From Pseudomonas libanensis (GTDB taxonomy: Bacteria; Pseudomonadota; Gammaproteobacteria; Pseudomonadales; Pseudomonadaceae), in NCBI RefSeq assembly GCF_001439685.1, contig NZ_JYLH01000003.1:372001-436000 (forward strand): a DNA stretch of 64,000 nt, in the 5' to 3' direction. Shown piece after piece: positions 43,301 through 52,812 of this stretch (position 1 is its first letter; each line of letters opens with the position of its first letter). Under the pieces are notes generated by a model. That model saw only the letters and a program-made list of their open reading frames with translations. It was not told the DNA's origin and searched no databases. The position numbers were made by a program, and so were the translations under genes.

Positions 43301-44077
43301 ATGAAATCTTTGTATATCGCTTTTGCGTTTCTGCTGCTCACCGGCTGCGCCAGCGGCCCGCGCCTGAACACCAGCCATCCTTCGGTGAACCACGACAACC
43401 GCATACAGTTCGTTGTCGTGCATTACACCTCCACCAACCTTGAACGCTCCCTGGCGTTGTTGACCCATGGCCAGGTCAGCAGCCATTACCTGATCGGCGA
43501 CGACGCCTCAGGCACCATCTACAAGCTGGTGGATGAAAGCCAGCGCGCCTGGCATGCCGGTGAAAGCGAGTGGATGGGACGCACCTGGCTCAACTCCAGC
43601 TCCATCGGTATTGAGATCGTCAACCCAGGGTTCAGCGATACGCCGACGGGGCGCGTGTGGTATCCGTACTCCGAGGCGCAGGTAAAATCACTGATCGTGC
43701 TGCTCAAGGACATCAGCAAGCGAAATGGCATCGACCCCAAGAACATCATTGGGCATAGCGACATTGCCCCGCTGCGCAAGCTGGACCCGGGCCCGTTGTT
43801 CCCTTGGAAGCGCTTGGCTGCAGAAGGCCTGGCCATTTGGCCGGATGCCCAGGCGGTGGCCCGATTCCAGGTGCAGTACGCCGCACAGCTGCCAAGCATT
43901 ACCTGGTTCCAGGAAGAATTGGCTCGCCTGGGCTACCAGACGCCGCAGACCGGGGAGCTGGATGTAGCCACGCGCCATGTGATCGCAGCGTTCCAGATGC
44001 GCTTTCGTCCATCATTGTTCGACGGCACCCCGGATGCTGAAAGCGCCGCGATCCTGCGGGCCCTGAACCAGCGCTGA
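43301..44077 (+). CDS. N-acetylmuramoyl-L-alanine amidase, AmpDh2-like lipoprotein
   Basis: The 258-residue protein starts with a lipoprotein signal (FLLLTGCASGP). It has an Amidase_2 domain with zinc ligands in FVVVHYTS, and IIGHSDIAPLRKLDPG, and a C-terminal peptidoglycan-binding domain (ELARLGYQTPQTGELDVATRHVIAAFQ). It cleaves the amide between muramic acid and the stem peptide at the envelope. It matches the periplasmic AmpDh2 of P. aeruginosa (PA5485, from memory), which recycles murein rather than cytoplasmic anhydro-muropeptides. The start follows the DgcH-like gene by 88 nt. Confidence 0.9.
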   Translation: MKSLYIAFAFLLLTGCASGPRLNTSHPSVNHDNRIQFVVVHYTSTNLERSLALLTHGQVSSHYLIGDDASGTIYKLVDESQRAWHAGESEWMGRTWLNSSSIGIEIVNPGFSDTPTGRVWYPYSEAQVKSLIVLLKDISKRNGIDPKNIIGHSDIAPLRKLDPGPLFPWKRLAAEGLAIWPDAQAVARFQVQYAAQLPSITWFQEELARLGYQTPQTGELDVATRHVIAAFQMRFRPSLFDGTPDAESAAILRALNQR

Positions 44078-44086
44078 TTGTGTACA

Positions 44087-44187
44087 TGTAGGAGCGAGCT
44101 TGCTCGCGAAGCACCTTAACGATAACGCTGCACTGTCAGGCAGCCCGCGTCGTTCATGCCTTTTCGCGAGGCAGCTCGTTCCTACAA
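44087..44187. repeat. REP pair (type C)
   Basis: TGTAGGAGCGAGCTTGCTCG at the left end and CGAGGCAGCTCGTTCCTACA at the right end form an imperfect inverted pair. The head sequence differs from types A and B. It lies between the AmpDh2-like gene and kinB. Confidence 0.85.
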
Positions 44188-45969
44188 CGGTAAGGCCATA
44201 TAGAACTGCGTGCCCTGCCCCGGCCGTGAATACACGCCCATGCGGCCGCCGTGCAGTTGCACGATCTCTTTGCACAGTGCCAACCCCAGGCCCGCCCCGC
44301 CTTTCTTGCGGCCGACCTGCACAAAGGGCTCGAAGATGCGCCCTTGCTGGCCATAGGCGATGCCTTCACCGTTATCTTCAACGCTGATAATCACCCGCTC
44401 GCCATGACGTCGCGCCTGCAGGCGAATCTGCCCGCCTTCGGCGGTATGGCGCAGGGCATTGCCCAGCAGATTGTCGAGCACACGCTCCAGTTGCACTTGA
44501 TCGGCATACAGGCGCGGTAAGTCAGGCTGGGTTTCCACCAGCAACTCAATGCTCTGCGCGTTGGCAGGTTCGACGAACCGGGCCCGTGCGTGCTCCAGCA
44601 GGTCGGTCACATCGCAGGACCCAAGGGTGAGTTTTTGCAGGCCGTTCTGGTAGCGCGAGAAATTGAGCAGATCGTTGATCAGTTGCATCAGGCGCTGCAT
44701 TTCTTCATTGACCGTATCCAGCAGGTCTGCTTCGCGGGAATCCGTCGGGAATTTGGCTCGTTCGCGAAACAGGCCGAAGGCCATGTGCATGCCGGTCACC
44801 GGTGTGCGCAGCTCATGGGAGGCGCGCAGCACGAACTCGCTGCGCACCCGCTCGAAGGCGCGTTGTTCGGTGACGTCATGCAGCACCATCACCGCGCCGA
44901 GAATATGTCCCTGTGTATGGCTGACAGGCGTCAGGCTGTAAGTCAGCAGACGCAGCTCGCCCTCGACTTCCACCTCCAGGTCGTCCGGCGCCCGCTCCAG
45001 ATTGCCGCCGCGCAGCACCAGTTGCAGTTGTTCATCCATTTCCGCACGGCCCAGGGCTTCGCCCAGCCCTTGTCCGAGTCGTTCCTCATCCCAGCCCAGT
45101 TGGCGCTGTGCGACGGGGTTGAGGTGCTCAAGGCAGCCTTGGCGATCAATCATCAGCAAGCCGTCATCGATACTGTCGAGTACCGCTTGCAGGCGCTGCT
45201 GACCGGCCAGCAACTCATCAACGTTGGTTGCCTGATGTTGGCGTAATGCTTCGGCCATGATGCCGAAACGGCGGGTCAACTGATTCATTTCCGCCGCCGA
45301 AGAGATAGGCAGCGTAACCTCGAAATCGCCCTGGCCGATCTTGTCGGCGGCCTTGGCGAGCGCCTCGATGGGGCCACCGAAACGCCGCGCGATGCCATGG
45401 GCCGTGACGAAGCCGATGATCAGCACCGCAAGCCCCACCAATCCGAGGAGGCTGGCGATCAATAGCGCCCGCTCGCGGGATTTATGCTCGCTGGTGCTGA
45501 TATTTTCCAGCGCCCGCTTGTGATCGGCGATCAGGCCGTTGCGCAACACGTTGAAGGTTTCAGTCAGCTTTTCCTTGCTGCCTGCAGGTGGTGAGGCTTG
45601 TTGAGATTGGTCAAACGCCTCGAGCAGGTTCTGGTAATCGGCCCGTGCCTGGCTGAAACCATGGCTTCTTCCATCGAGCTGCTCATGGGTGACGCCTTCG
45701 TCCAGCAGCTCGAAATAGTGGCGCTTGGAGGCTTGCAGGGCCTCGGGGTCGGGTCGTTTCTCCAGCATCATAATCAGCTGGTCGCCCAGGCTCTGGCGCA
45801 ACTTGAGCCCCAGATCCAGGGTGATGAAGTTGCTGCGGATCAACGATTCCTGGGTCTTGGCCATTTGCATGACGCTGACCAAGCCCAGGATCAACCCCAG
45901 CAAGGCCACGGTGATCAGCGCTGAGATACTCAGGAATAAACGAGTGCGCAGTTTCATCGCGAGCTTCAT
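44182..45969 (-). CDS. kinB: Sensor histidine kinase KinB
   Basis: The protein is 595 residues from ATG 45969, with AGGAC just upstream. Numbering then places the H-box histidine (RASHELRTP) at 385, the known phosphorylation site of P. aeruginosa KinB. It has two membrane helices (about 12-35 and 165-190), a HAMP domain (RRFGGPIEALAKAADKIGQG), a PAS domain, and the ATPase motifs NALRH, EDNGEGI and GGAGLGLALC. It phosphorylates and restrains AlgB. It is 10 nt after algB on the same strand, so it is co-transcribed. The periplasmic sensor region is less conserved than the rest. Confidence 0.94.
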   Translation of the reverse strand: MKLAMKLRTRLFLSISALITVALLGLILGLVSVMQMAKTQESLIRSNFITLDLGLKLRQSLGDQLIMMLEKRPDPEALQASKRHYFELLDEGVTHEQLDGRSHGFSQARADYQNLLEAFDQSQQASPPAGSKEKLTETFNVLRNGLIADHKRALENISTSEHKSRERALLIASLLGLVGLAVLIIGFVTAHGIARRFGGPIEALAKAADKIGQGDFEVTLPISSAAEMNQLTRRFGIMAEALRQHQATNVDELLAGQQRLQAVLDSIDDGLLMIDRQGCLEHLNPVAQRQLGWDEERLGQGLGEALGRAEMDEQLQLVLRGGNLERAPDDLEVEVEGELRLLTYSLTPVSHTQGHILGAVMVLHDVTEQRAFERVRSEFVLRASHELRTPVTGMHMAFGLFRERAKFPTDSREADLLDTVNEEMQRLMQLINDLLNFSRYQNGLQKLTLGSCDVTDLLEHARARFVEPANAQSIELLVETQPDLPRLYADQVQLERVLDNLLGNALRHTAEGGQIRLQARRHGERVIISVEDNGEGIAYGQQGRIFEPFVQVGRKKGGAGLGLALCKEIVQLHGGRMGVYSRPGQGTQFYMALPL

Positions 45970-45979
45970 AAAGTCCTGC

Positions 45980-47326
<1,347 letters not shown>

Positions 47327-47423
47327 CTGTCCCGCGCTCCTTAACTATAAAAAAGTGATGATGTTTAGTCCCGGAATAATCGGGCAAGTTGCATGGTTTA
47401 TTCTGATTCATAAAAGACGTGTC

Positions 47424-47441
47424 CGTGCAGATATCTGCACG
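47424..47441. promoter_or_regulatory. 18-bp perfect palindrome, candidate upstream activator site
   Basis: CGTGCAGATATCTGCACG is a perfect palindrome in the 393-nt gap between algB and the divergent operon. Its half-site CGTGCA recurs at 47540 and 47571. It lies about 220 bp upstream of the -24/-12 promoter, a normal distance for an NtrC-type activator site. Confidence 0.6.
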
Positions 47442-47539
47442 CCTGCTGCACAGGATCCGGCTGATGGCGTTTTCATGCCTTCCCGCCACTTCGGCAACGA
47501 GGTGGGTGGGTTAGATCCCTCGACCCGACCATTGGCCAT

Positions 47540-47554
47540 CGTGCATTTCGCACG
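47540..47554. promoter_or_regulatory. Second CGTGCA-type inverted repeat
   Basis: CGTGC (47540-47544) and GCACG (47550-47554) are inverted around ATTTC, sharing CGTGCA with the 18-bp palindrome. A third copy of the half-site (CGTGCA, 47571-47576) follows. They lie about 75-110 bp before the sigma-54 promoter. Confidence 0.5.
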
Positions 47555-47608
47555 GGCAACGCCGGGGCATCGTGCAGGATGCGAGGCGATAGATCTATGT
47601 GGTGTATT

Positions 47609-47621
47609 TAACTATTTGATT
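47609..47621 (-). promoter_or_regulatory. Candidate IHF site
   Basis: On the minus strand the sequence AATCAAATAGTTA matches the IHF consensus WATCAANNNNTTR at every defined position. It lies in an AT-rich stretch between the CGTGCA sites and the sigma-54 promoter, where IHF would bend DNA to bring the activator to the polymerase. Confidence 0.6.
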
Positions 47622-47648
47622 TTATTGAGTTTTATTTTGCAATAAAGC

Positions 47649-47664
47649 TGGCATGCACTCTGCA
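47649..47664 (+). promoter_or_regulatory. Candidate sigma-54 (RpoN) promoter
   Basis: TGGCATGCACTCTGCA has GG and GC with exactly 10 bases between (47650-47651 and 47662-47663) and matches TGGCACG-N4-TTGCA except for two bases. It would direct transcription from about 47675 toward the small protein at 47720. Confidence 0.65.
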
Positions 47665-47719
47665 ATACCTCTCCCAAGAGTGTCATGAACGAATAATCAG
47701 AATGCGGGAGATAAGCAGC

Positions 47720-48004
47720 ATGACTCGCCAAAGCCTCAGCCCATTGCGTGTATCTCCGCTTCGTGTGCAGCAGGGCCTGCTTGCCAGTTTGGCATTGATG
47801 GTCACGCTGATTGCTGGCCAGCAGATGCAGCATTGGCAGCAGAGTGCGAAGCCAGCCCCGCAATTTGAACGTCCGGCCATGACCCAGACCCACTTCCGTT
47901 CCATTGGCAGCGCCAGCGCTAATGTAACTGCCCCGCAATTGAGCCTGGTCGATCAGGATTCCACCCTGGACGAACTGCCGACCCAAGAGCGCTGGGTGTT
48001 CTAG
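47720..48004 (+). CDS. Small membrane protein of unknown function (PA5482 position)
   Basis: From ATG 47720, with GGGAG 10 nt upstream, the protein has 94 residues; an in-frame ATG at 47702 lies before the ribosome site and is not used. It has one hydrophobic segment (GLLASLALMVTLIAG, about residues 19-33), a Gln/His stretch and a polar tail ending ELPTQERWVF. It is probably anchored in the inner membrane with its C-terminus outside. No family is recognised. It is the first gene after the sigma-54-type promoter. Confidence 0.7.
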   Translation: MTRQSLSPLRVSPLRVQQGLLASLALMVTLIAGQQMQHWQQSAKPAPQFERPAMTQTHFRSIGSASANVTAPQLSLVDQDSTLDELPTQERWVF

Positions 48005-48082
48005 GCAAGACAAGGTCGCTTGAATTGAGCGGCTGTACGGCACTACCGCTGTTACCCCTATAGAAGCATAAGGAGAATCACC

Positions 48083-48247
48083 ATGTTGAGTTGGGCAATC
48101 ACATTTCTGATCATCGCCATTGTGGCTGCAGTCCTGGGCTTTGGTGGTATCGCGGGCACCGCCACGGGTATCGCCAAGATTCTCTTTGTCGTCTTCCTGG
48201 TGATGTTTATCGCTTCGTTCTTCTTTGGTCGTAAAGGCCGAGGCTGA
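48083..48247 (+). CDS. DUF1328 (YtjA-like) small membrane protein
   Basis: A 54-residue protein starting at ATG 48083 with AAGGAG upstream. It has two hydrophobic segments ([20 protein letters not shown] and [20 protein letters not shown]) and a basic end (RKGRG). The sequence [12 protein letters not shown] and [12 protein letters not shown] are diagnostic of the DUF1328 family. Function is unknown; members are often linked with stress. It is 2 nt before the Ivy gene, so the two are co-translated. Confidence 0.88.
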   Translation: MLSWAITFLIIAIVAAVLGFGGIAGTATGIAKILFVVFLVMFIASFFFGRKGRG

Positions 48248-48249
48248 AT

Positions 48250-48717
48250 ATGACCATTCTGCCGTTTAAAGCCATTGCTGCCGCCCTGCTCTTGGGCGGC
48301 AGCAGCCTGGCGATGGCCGCCAATGACGGCCAGTCCCGGGCTAACCAATTGCTCAGCGCGGACCCGCAGTACCGTGAGACCTGGCAAGACGTGGTGAAGA
48401 AAGAACAGCGCCTGCCGGAATGGGTGATGAACCTGTCGGGTACGGCCGAACAAATGAATGCTGTTGAAGAGGACGGTGACAAGTATCTGGTGGGGCCGCT
48501 TTGCGAAACTGCGGATACCTGCTTGAACAAGCGCCTTATCGTGGCCTTCAGTTTCGATAAGGAAGATGCCTACGCGATGTTGGTGGAAGTCCCAGCCGGT
48601 CTGCCGGCCGATAAGTCCCCGACACGGCATGCCGATTACCGTTTCCTTGGTAAGCCGGATGAAGGCATGCAAAAGCTGTTGATGGAACAACTGAAGAAAG
48701 ATCCGAATTGGTACTAG
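48250..48717 (+). CDS. Ivy family lysozyme inhibitor
   Basis: The 155-residue protein has a signal peptide (SSLAMAAND) and the Ivy fold sequence SADPQYRETWQDVVKKEQRLPEWV, with a disulfide loop CETADTC at the position of the inhibitory loop of Ivy. It blocks C-type lysozyme and may control the cell's own lytic transglycosylases in the periplasm. It is last in a small operon with the PA5482-like and DUF1328 genes and ends at a hairpin (48745-48774). P. aeruginosa PA5481 is the likely counterpart (from memory). Confidence 0.86.
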   Translation: MTILPFKAIAAALLLGGSSLAMAANDGQSRANQLLSADPQYRETWQDVVKKEQRLPEWVMNLSGTAEQMNAVEEDGDKYLVGPLCETADTCLNKRLIVAFSFDKEDAYAMLVEVPAGLPADKSPTRHADYRFLGKPDEGMQKLLMEQLKKDPNWY

Positions 48718-48744
48718 GTTCCGTATGAGGCGGAGCCTGAATCT

Positions 48745-48774
48745 ACAGAAAGAAGCTCCTACGCTTCTTTCTGT
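48745..48774. terminator. Inverted repeat after the Ivy gene
   Basis: ACAGAAAGAAG (48745-48755) and CTTCTTTCTGT (48764-48774) are perfect 11-bp complements with an 8-nt loop, 27 nt after the stop. The right arm is T-rich, but no T-run follows, so termination is plausible but not certain. Confidence 0.65.
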
Positions 48775-48943
48775 CTGCATCGCTCGCCAAGAGTGATGCA
48801 TGACCAGGGGGCCGGGTTGCTCTGATCAACCGAGATCGGCGCGACCTACGGGTACAGGGAGTGCCTGCGCAAGGGCCGGGTCAGGCGAAAAGCTGCGACG
48901 CAAGTTCACAAGTCCTCAAGCTTGCTGAACTTGCGGCGGGCTT

Positions 48944-49081
48944 ATGACTCTCATGCCCTCACTTCATGCCTCCCATAGCCGCGATTTTACTTTTTGCTTC
49001 ACGCCAACCATTACTGGGTATGTCGGCGTGACCATCTATCTAGAAATTTTCGCCTTCGCCATAGGACTTTTCTGGCGCTAG
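48944..49081 (+). CDS. Possible 45-residue membrane peptide
   Basis: A small frame starts MTLMPSLHASHSRDFTFC and ends with a hydrophobic stretch (GVTIYLEIFAFAIGLFWR) able to span a membrane. The ribosome site is poor (GCGGG close to ATG). No family is recognised. It sits in the long gap before gltP and may be chance. Confidence 0.2.
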   Translation: MTLMPSLHASHSRDFTFCFTPTITGYVGVTIYLEIFAFAIGLFWR

Positions 49082-49228
49082 GTGGTGGATTTCTCACGCA
49101 TTTCTGCCAATCACGTCACGTCGTCCTGCTTCGCTGAGCGAGCCTGATTTGGCAGCTTCACGGCATATTCACCCGCCTGAATGGCGTATTCGAACTGACC
49201 ATTCGGACAATAATTTTCAAAAAAAGCC

Positions 49229-49243
49229 ATGCCGATTCGGCAT
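49229..49243. repeat. 15-bp palindrome upstream of gltP
   Basis: ATGCCGA-T-TCGGCAT is a perfect inverted repeat about 190 nt before the gltP start; it may be an operator. Confidence 0.45.
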
Positions 49244-49433
49244 AGGGTAGGCGTTTACGGCATTAGACGTCGCCCCCTTGCATGGGAATAGTTGCGCCTT
49301 TTTTCGCCTGCCAGTAAGCCATTTCGGCCACGCTGCGGTGACCTTCCATGGAGGCTGATGCTCACACTTTTTCGCTTTCGGGCGTTCCAGCTGGCGCATT
49401 CGCCTTAAGTCCACTTGAAGTAAGGGTAATGAC

Positions 49434-50765
49434 ATGAAGAAGGCAAAGCTAAGCCTCGCCTGGCAGATCCTCATCGGTTTGGTACTGGGGATCGCAATCG
49501 GTGCAGTGCTCAACCATTTCAGTGCTGAAAAGGCCTGGTGGATCAGCAATGTGTTGCAGCCGGCAGGCGATATCTTTATCCGCCTGATCAAGATGATCGT
49601 GATCCCGATTGTGATTTCCTCGCTGATCGTCGGCATTGCCGGTGTAGGCGATGCGAAAAAGCTCGGACGTATCGGCGTCAAAACCATCCTTTACTTCGAA
49701 GTGGTCACCACCATCGCCATCGTGGTCGGCCTGTTGCTGGCCAATCTGTTCCACCCGGGCACCGGCATCGATATGAGTACCCTGGGTACCGTCGATATCT
49801 CCAAGTACCAGGCGACCGCCGCCGAGGTACAGCATGAACACGCGTTTATCGAGACCATCCTCAACCTGATCCCATCGAATATCTTTGCGGCGGTGGCCCG
49901 TGGCGAAATGCTGCCGATCATCTTCTTCTCCGTGTTGTTCGGCCTGGGCTTGTCGAGCCTCAAGCCTGAGCTGCGCGAGCCCCTGGTGACCATGTTCCAG
50001 GGCGTTTCCGAGAGCATGTTCAAAGTTACCCACATGATCATGAAGTACGCCCCTATCGGCGTCTTTGCCTTGATCGCGGTGACCGTCGCCAACTTTGGCT
50101 TTGCCTCGCTGCTGCCGCTGGCCAAGCTGGTGATCCTGGTTTACGTGGCCATCCTGTTCTTTGCCTTTGCGGTACTGGGCTTGATCGCTCGCCTGTTTGG
50201 CTTCTCGATCCTGAAAGTGATGCGCATCTTCAAGGATGAGCTGGTGCTGGCGTACTCCACCGCCAGTTCCGAAACCGTATTGCCACGTGTGATCGAGAAA
50301 ATGGAAGCCTACGGCGCGCCGAAGGCGATCTGCAGCTTCGTAGTGCCGACCGGTTACTCGTTCAACCTCGACGGTTCGACCCTGTACCAGAGCATCGCCG
50401 CGATCTTTATCGCACAGCTGTATGGCATCGACCTGTCGATCGGCCAGCAACTGATGCTGGTCCTGACCCTGATGGTGACCTCCAAAGGTATCGCCGGCGT
50501 GCCGGGTGTGTCTTTCGTGGTATTGCTGGCCACCCTGGGCAGTGTGGGCATCCCCCTGGAAGGCTTGGCGTTCATTGCCGGTGTCGACCGTGTGATGGAC
50601 ATGGCGCGTACTGCACTGAACGTGATCGGTAATGCCTTGGCCGTACTGGTTATCTCCCGCTGGGAAGGCATGTACGATGATGCCAAGGGCGAGCGCTACT
50701 GGAATTCCCTGCCGCACTGGCGCAGCAAGGAAGCGCTGCCGGCCAGCGAGATCACTCGCGGCTGA
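49434..50765 (+). CDS. gltP: Glutamate/aspartate:proton symporter
   Basis: The 443-residue DAACS-family transporter begins MKKAKLSLAWQILIGLVLGI. It has several membrane helices, the serine-rich motif AYSTASSETVLPRVI and the hairpin/substrate region VPTGYSFNLDGSTLYQSIAAIF. It ends with GIAGVPGVSFVVLLATL and AGVDRVMDMARTALNVIGNA, with the aspartate and asparagine that bind dicarboxylic amino acids. It takes up glutamate and aspartate with protons. AAGTAAGG precedes the ATG and a strong terminator follows. Confidence 0.95.
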   Translation: MKKAKLSLAWQILIGLVLGIAIGAVLNHFSAEKAWWISNVLQPAGDIFIRLIKMIVIPIVISSLIVGIAGVGDAKKLGRIGVKTILYFEVVTTIAIVVGLLLANLFHPGTGIDMSTLGTVDISKYQATAAEVQHEHAFIETILNLIPSNIFAAVARGEMLPIIFFSVLFGLGLSSLKPELREPLVTMFQGVSESMFKVTHMIMKYAPIGVFALIAVTVANFGFASLLPLAKLVILVYVAILFFAFAVLGLIARLFGFSILKVMRIFKDELVLAYSTASSETVLPRVIEKMEAYGAPKAICSFVVPTGYSFNLDGSTLYQSIAAIFIAQLYGIDLSIGQQLMLVLTLMVTSKGIAGVPGVSFVVLLATLGSVGIPLEGLAFIAGVDRVMDMARTALNVIGNALAVLVISRWEGMYDDAKGERYWNSLPHWRSKEALPASEITRG

Positions 50766-50784
50766 TCGCTCGATTGTGCTGACA

Positions 50785-50814
50785 CAAACCCCGGAAAATT
50801 CCGGGGTTTGTCGT
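50785..50814 (+). terminator. Terminator after gltP
   Basis: CAAACCCCGGA and TCCGGGGTTTG form a perfect 11-bp stem with a 4-nt loop (50785-50810), followed by TCGTTT, 19 nt after the gltP stop. Confidence 0.88.
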
Positions 50815-50863
50815 TTCTGCCAGCCCCGTTATCATTCGCCCCATCTTTCGGGGGATTTAACTG

Positions 50864-52093
50864 ATGCTCAATGGCCTGTGGCTTGGCTTCTTTGTCGTGG
50901 CAATGGTGTCAGCACTGGCGCAATGGCTGGTGGGCGGTAACGCCGGGATTTTCGCAGCGATGGTGGAAAGCATTTTCGCCATGGCCAAATTGTCGGTGGA
51001 AGTCATGGTGCTGCTGTTCGGCACCCTGACCTTGTGGCTGGGCTTTTTGCGCATCGCCGAAAAAGCCGGGATCGTCGATTGGCTGGCCAAGGCCCTTGGC
51101 CCGCTGTTTCGCCGCCTGATGCCGGAAGTGCCCGCCGGCCACCCCGCCATCGGCTTGATCACCCTCAACTTCGCTGCCAACGGCCTGGGCCTGGACAACG
51201 CCGCCACGCCCATCGGCTTGAAGGCCATGAAGGCGCTGCAGGAACTCAATCCCATCCCCAACACCGCGAGTAACGCGCAGATCCTGTTCCTGGTGCTTAA
51301 TGCGTCCTCGCTGACGCTGTTACCGGTGACCATCTTCATGTACCGCGCCCAGCAAGGCGCCGCAGACCCGACCCTGGTATTCCTGCCCATCCTGCTGGCC
51401 ACCAGCGCGTCGACCCTGGTGGGCCTGCTGTCGGTGGCGGTGATGCAGCGCCTGCGGTTGTGGGACCCGGTGGTGCTGGCGTACCTGATCCCCGGTGCGT
51501 TGGTACTGGGCGGCTTCATGGCGCTGCTGGCGACCTTGTCTGCCACGGCGTTGGCCGGTTTGTCGTCGATCCTGGGCAACCTCACGCTGTTTGGCTTGAT
51601 CATGTTGTTTCTGGTGATCGGCGCCCTGCGCAAGGTCAAGGTGTATGAGGCCTTTGTCGAAGGCGCCAAGGAAGGCTTCGATGTAGCCAAGAACCTGCTG
51701 CCCTATCTGGTGGCGATGCTGTGTGCCGTTGGCGTGCTGCGTGCTTCGGGGGCCCTGGATTTCGGCCTGGAGGGGATTCGCCATGTGGTGGCCTGGACCG
51801 GCATGGACACGCGCTTTGTCGACGCGCTGCCAACGGCGATGGTCAAGCCATTCTCCGGCAGTGCGGCGCGGGCGATGCTGATCGAGACCATGCAGACCCA
51901 GGGGGTGGATAGCTTCCCGGCGTTGGTGGCGGCGACGATTCAGGGTAGTACGGAAACTACGTTTTATGTGTTGGCTGTGTACTTTGGCTCGGTAGGCATC
52001 CAGCGAGCGCGGCATGCGGTGGGATGTGCGTTGTTGGCGGAGTTTGCTGGCGTGGTGGCGGCTATCGCGGTGTGCTACTGGTTTTTTGGTTAA
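50864..52093 (+). CDS. Nucleoside recognition (Gate) domain membrane protein, SpmA-SpmB-like
   Basis: The 409-residue protein has two similar halves of membrane helices, each with a Gate-domain signature: NFAANGLGLDNAATPIGLKAM in the first and AMVKPFSGSAARAMLIETM in the second. This is the fused form of the spore maturation proteins SpmA and SpmB, here in a non-sporulating bacterium. The family is thought to move small molecules or ions; the substrate is unknown. It is transcribed alone after the gltP terminator. Confidence 0.85.
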   Translation: MLNGLWLGFFVVAMVSALAQWLVGGNAGIFAAMVESIFAMAKLSVEVMVLLFGTLTLWLGFLRIAEKAGIVDWLAKALGPLFRRLMPEVPAGHPAIGLITLNFAANGLGLDNAATPIGLKAMKALQELNPIPNTASNAQILFLVLNASSLTLLPVTIFMYRAQQGAADPTLVFLPILLATSASTLVGLLSVAVMQRLRLWDPVVLAYLIPGALVLGGFMALLATLSATALAGLSSILGNLTLFGLIMLFLVIGALRKVKVYEAFVEGAKEGFDVAKNLLPYLVAMLCAVGVLRASGALDFGLEGIRHVVAWTGMDTRFVDALPTAMVKPFSGSAARAMLIETMQTQGVDSFPALVAATIQGSTETTFYVLAVYFGSVGIQRARHAVGCALLAEFAGVVAAIAVCYWFFG

Positions 52094-52104
52094 GGCCACA
52101 ATCG

Positions 52105-52194
52105 CTATCGCAGCGATGCGGCGACCCGACAAGCCAGCTCCCACAGTTTGATGTGTGAACACAGTCAAATGTGGGAGCTGGCTTGCCTGCGATG
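52105..52194. repeat. REP pair (type B)
   Basis: ACAAGCCAGCTCCCACA on the left pairs with TGTGGGAGCTGGCTTG on the right, with ATCGCAG-type ends on both sides; the left end carries extra bases. It lies between convergent genes. Confidence 0.88.
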
Positions 52195-52200
52195 AGGTCC

Positions 52201-52812
52201 TCAAGGTTTCAGTGCGGTATTGCCCTGACTCACCACCCAATCCACCACCTGCTTATTCAACTGATCCCCAGCCTGGCCAAAAGCAGCCACCACCGCCGGC
52301 ACCTGGGTACCACTCACCGGCTGCCTCACTTCAAACCGCCGGCTGGCAATAATCCGCTGGTCACTGCCGCGCACCAACCGCGTGTCGAGGCGAATCACGA
52401 CTTCCACCGCTTTGCCATGGTACTCACTTTGAAACGCCTGCAACTGCCCGCCCAGCTCATAGTCGGCTTGCAGGTTGGTCTCGTCGGTACTCAACAACGT
52501 CACTCGCCCGTCGCGTTGGAAGCCGTCCAGCAGGCGATTGCGTAAGAGCACCGGCGCCGGGTCGCTCCAGCGTGAGTTTGCATAGCTGCTGATCAGGTTG
52601 CCGTCAGGCACCACGGCAATGCGTGGGCTGTCGAGAAACTCGCTGGTCTGGGGTTTGGCTACGCGCAGCGACCAATTCACCGGTGTGCCTTGGGTGGTTG
52701 GCTGAGTGGACACCAGGCGGTACACGTCCGATGGGTCCGGCTTGGGCAGGATCGAGCATCCGCTGGCCAGTGCCAAGATCACAGGGGCGATTATTTGGTA
52801 AGCACGCTTCAT
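52201..52812 (-). CDS. ABC-type transport auxiliary lipoprotein
   Basis: The 203-residue lipoprotein (ALASGCSILPKPDPSDVYRL) has the ABC-type transport auxiliary (PqiC/LetA-type) fold features: SPRIAVVPDGNLISSYANSRWSDPAPVLLRNRLLDGF (in part) and VVIRLDTRLVRGSDQRIIASRRF. It is thought to work with MCE proteins in lipid traffic between the membranes. Its start overlaps the MCE gene stop by 4 nt, so it is the last gene of a four-gene operon (permease, ATPase, MCE, lipoprotein). Confidence 0.87.
   Translation of the reverse strand: MKRAYQIIAPVILALASGCSILPKPDPSDVYRLVSTQPTTQGTPVNWSLRVAKPQTSEFLDSPRIAVVPDGNLISSYANSRWSDPAPVLLRNRLLDGFQRDGRVTLLSTDETNLQADYELGGQLQAFQSEYHGKAVEVVIRLDTRLVRGSDQRIIASRRFEVRQPVSGTQVPAVVAAFGQAGDQLNKQVVDWVVSQGNTALKP

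Larger units (their letters stand above)
48718..49433. other. Long intergenic region before gltP
   Basis: The 716-nt gap between the Ivy gene and gltP holds the hairpin at 48745-48774, a doubtful small frame at 48944-49081 and a perfect palindrome ATGCCGATTCGGCAT at 49229-49243. I see no REP element or recognised gene. Its size suggests an untranslated leader, a small RNA or a lost gene. Confidence 0.6.

Noticed and set aside
49449..50717. A 422-codon minus-strand frame across gltP
   Set aside because: It is an antisense shadow of a membrane protein gene; composition and lack of motifs show it is not real.
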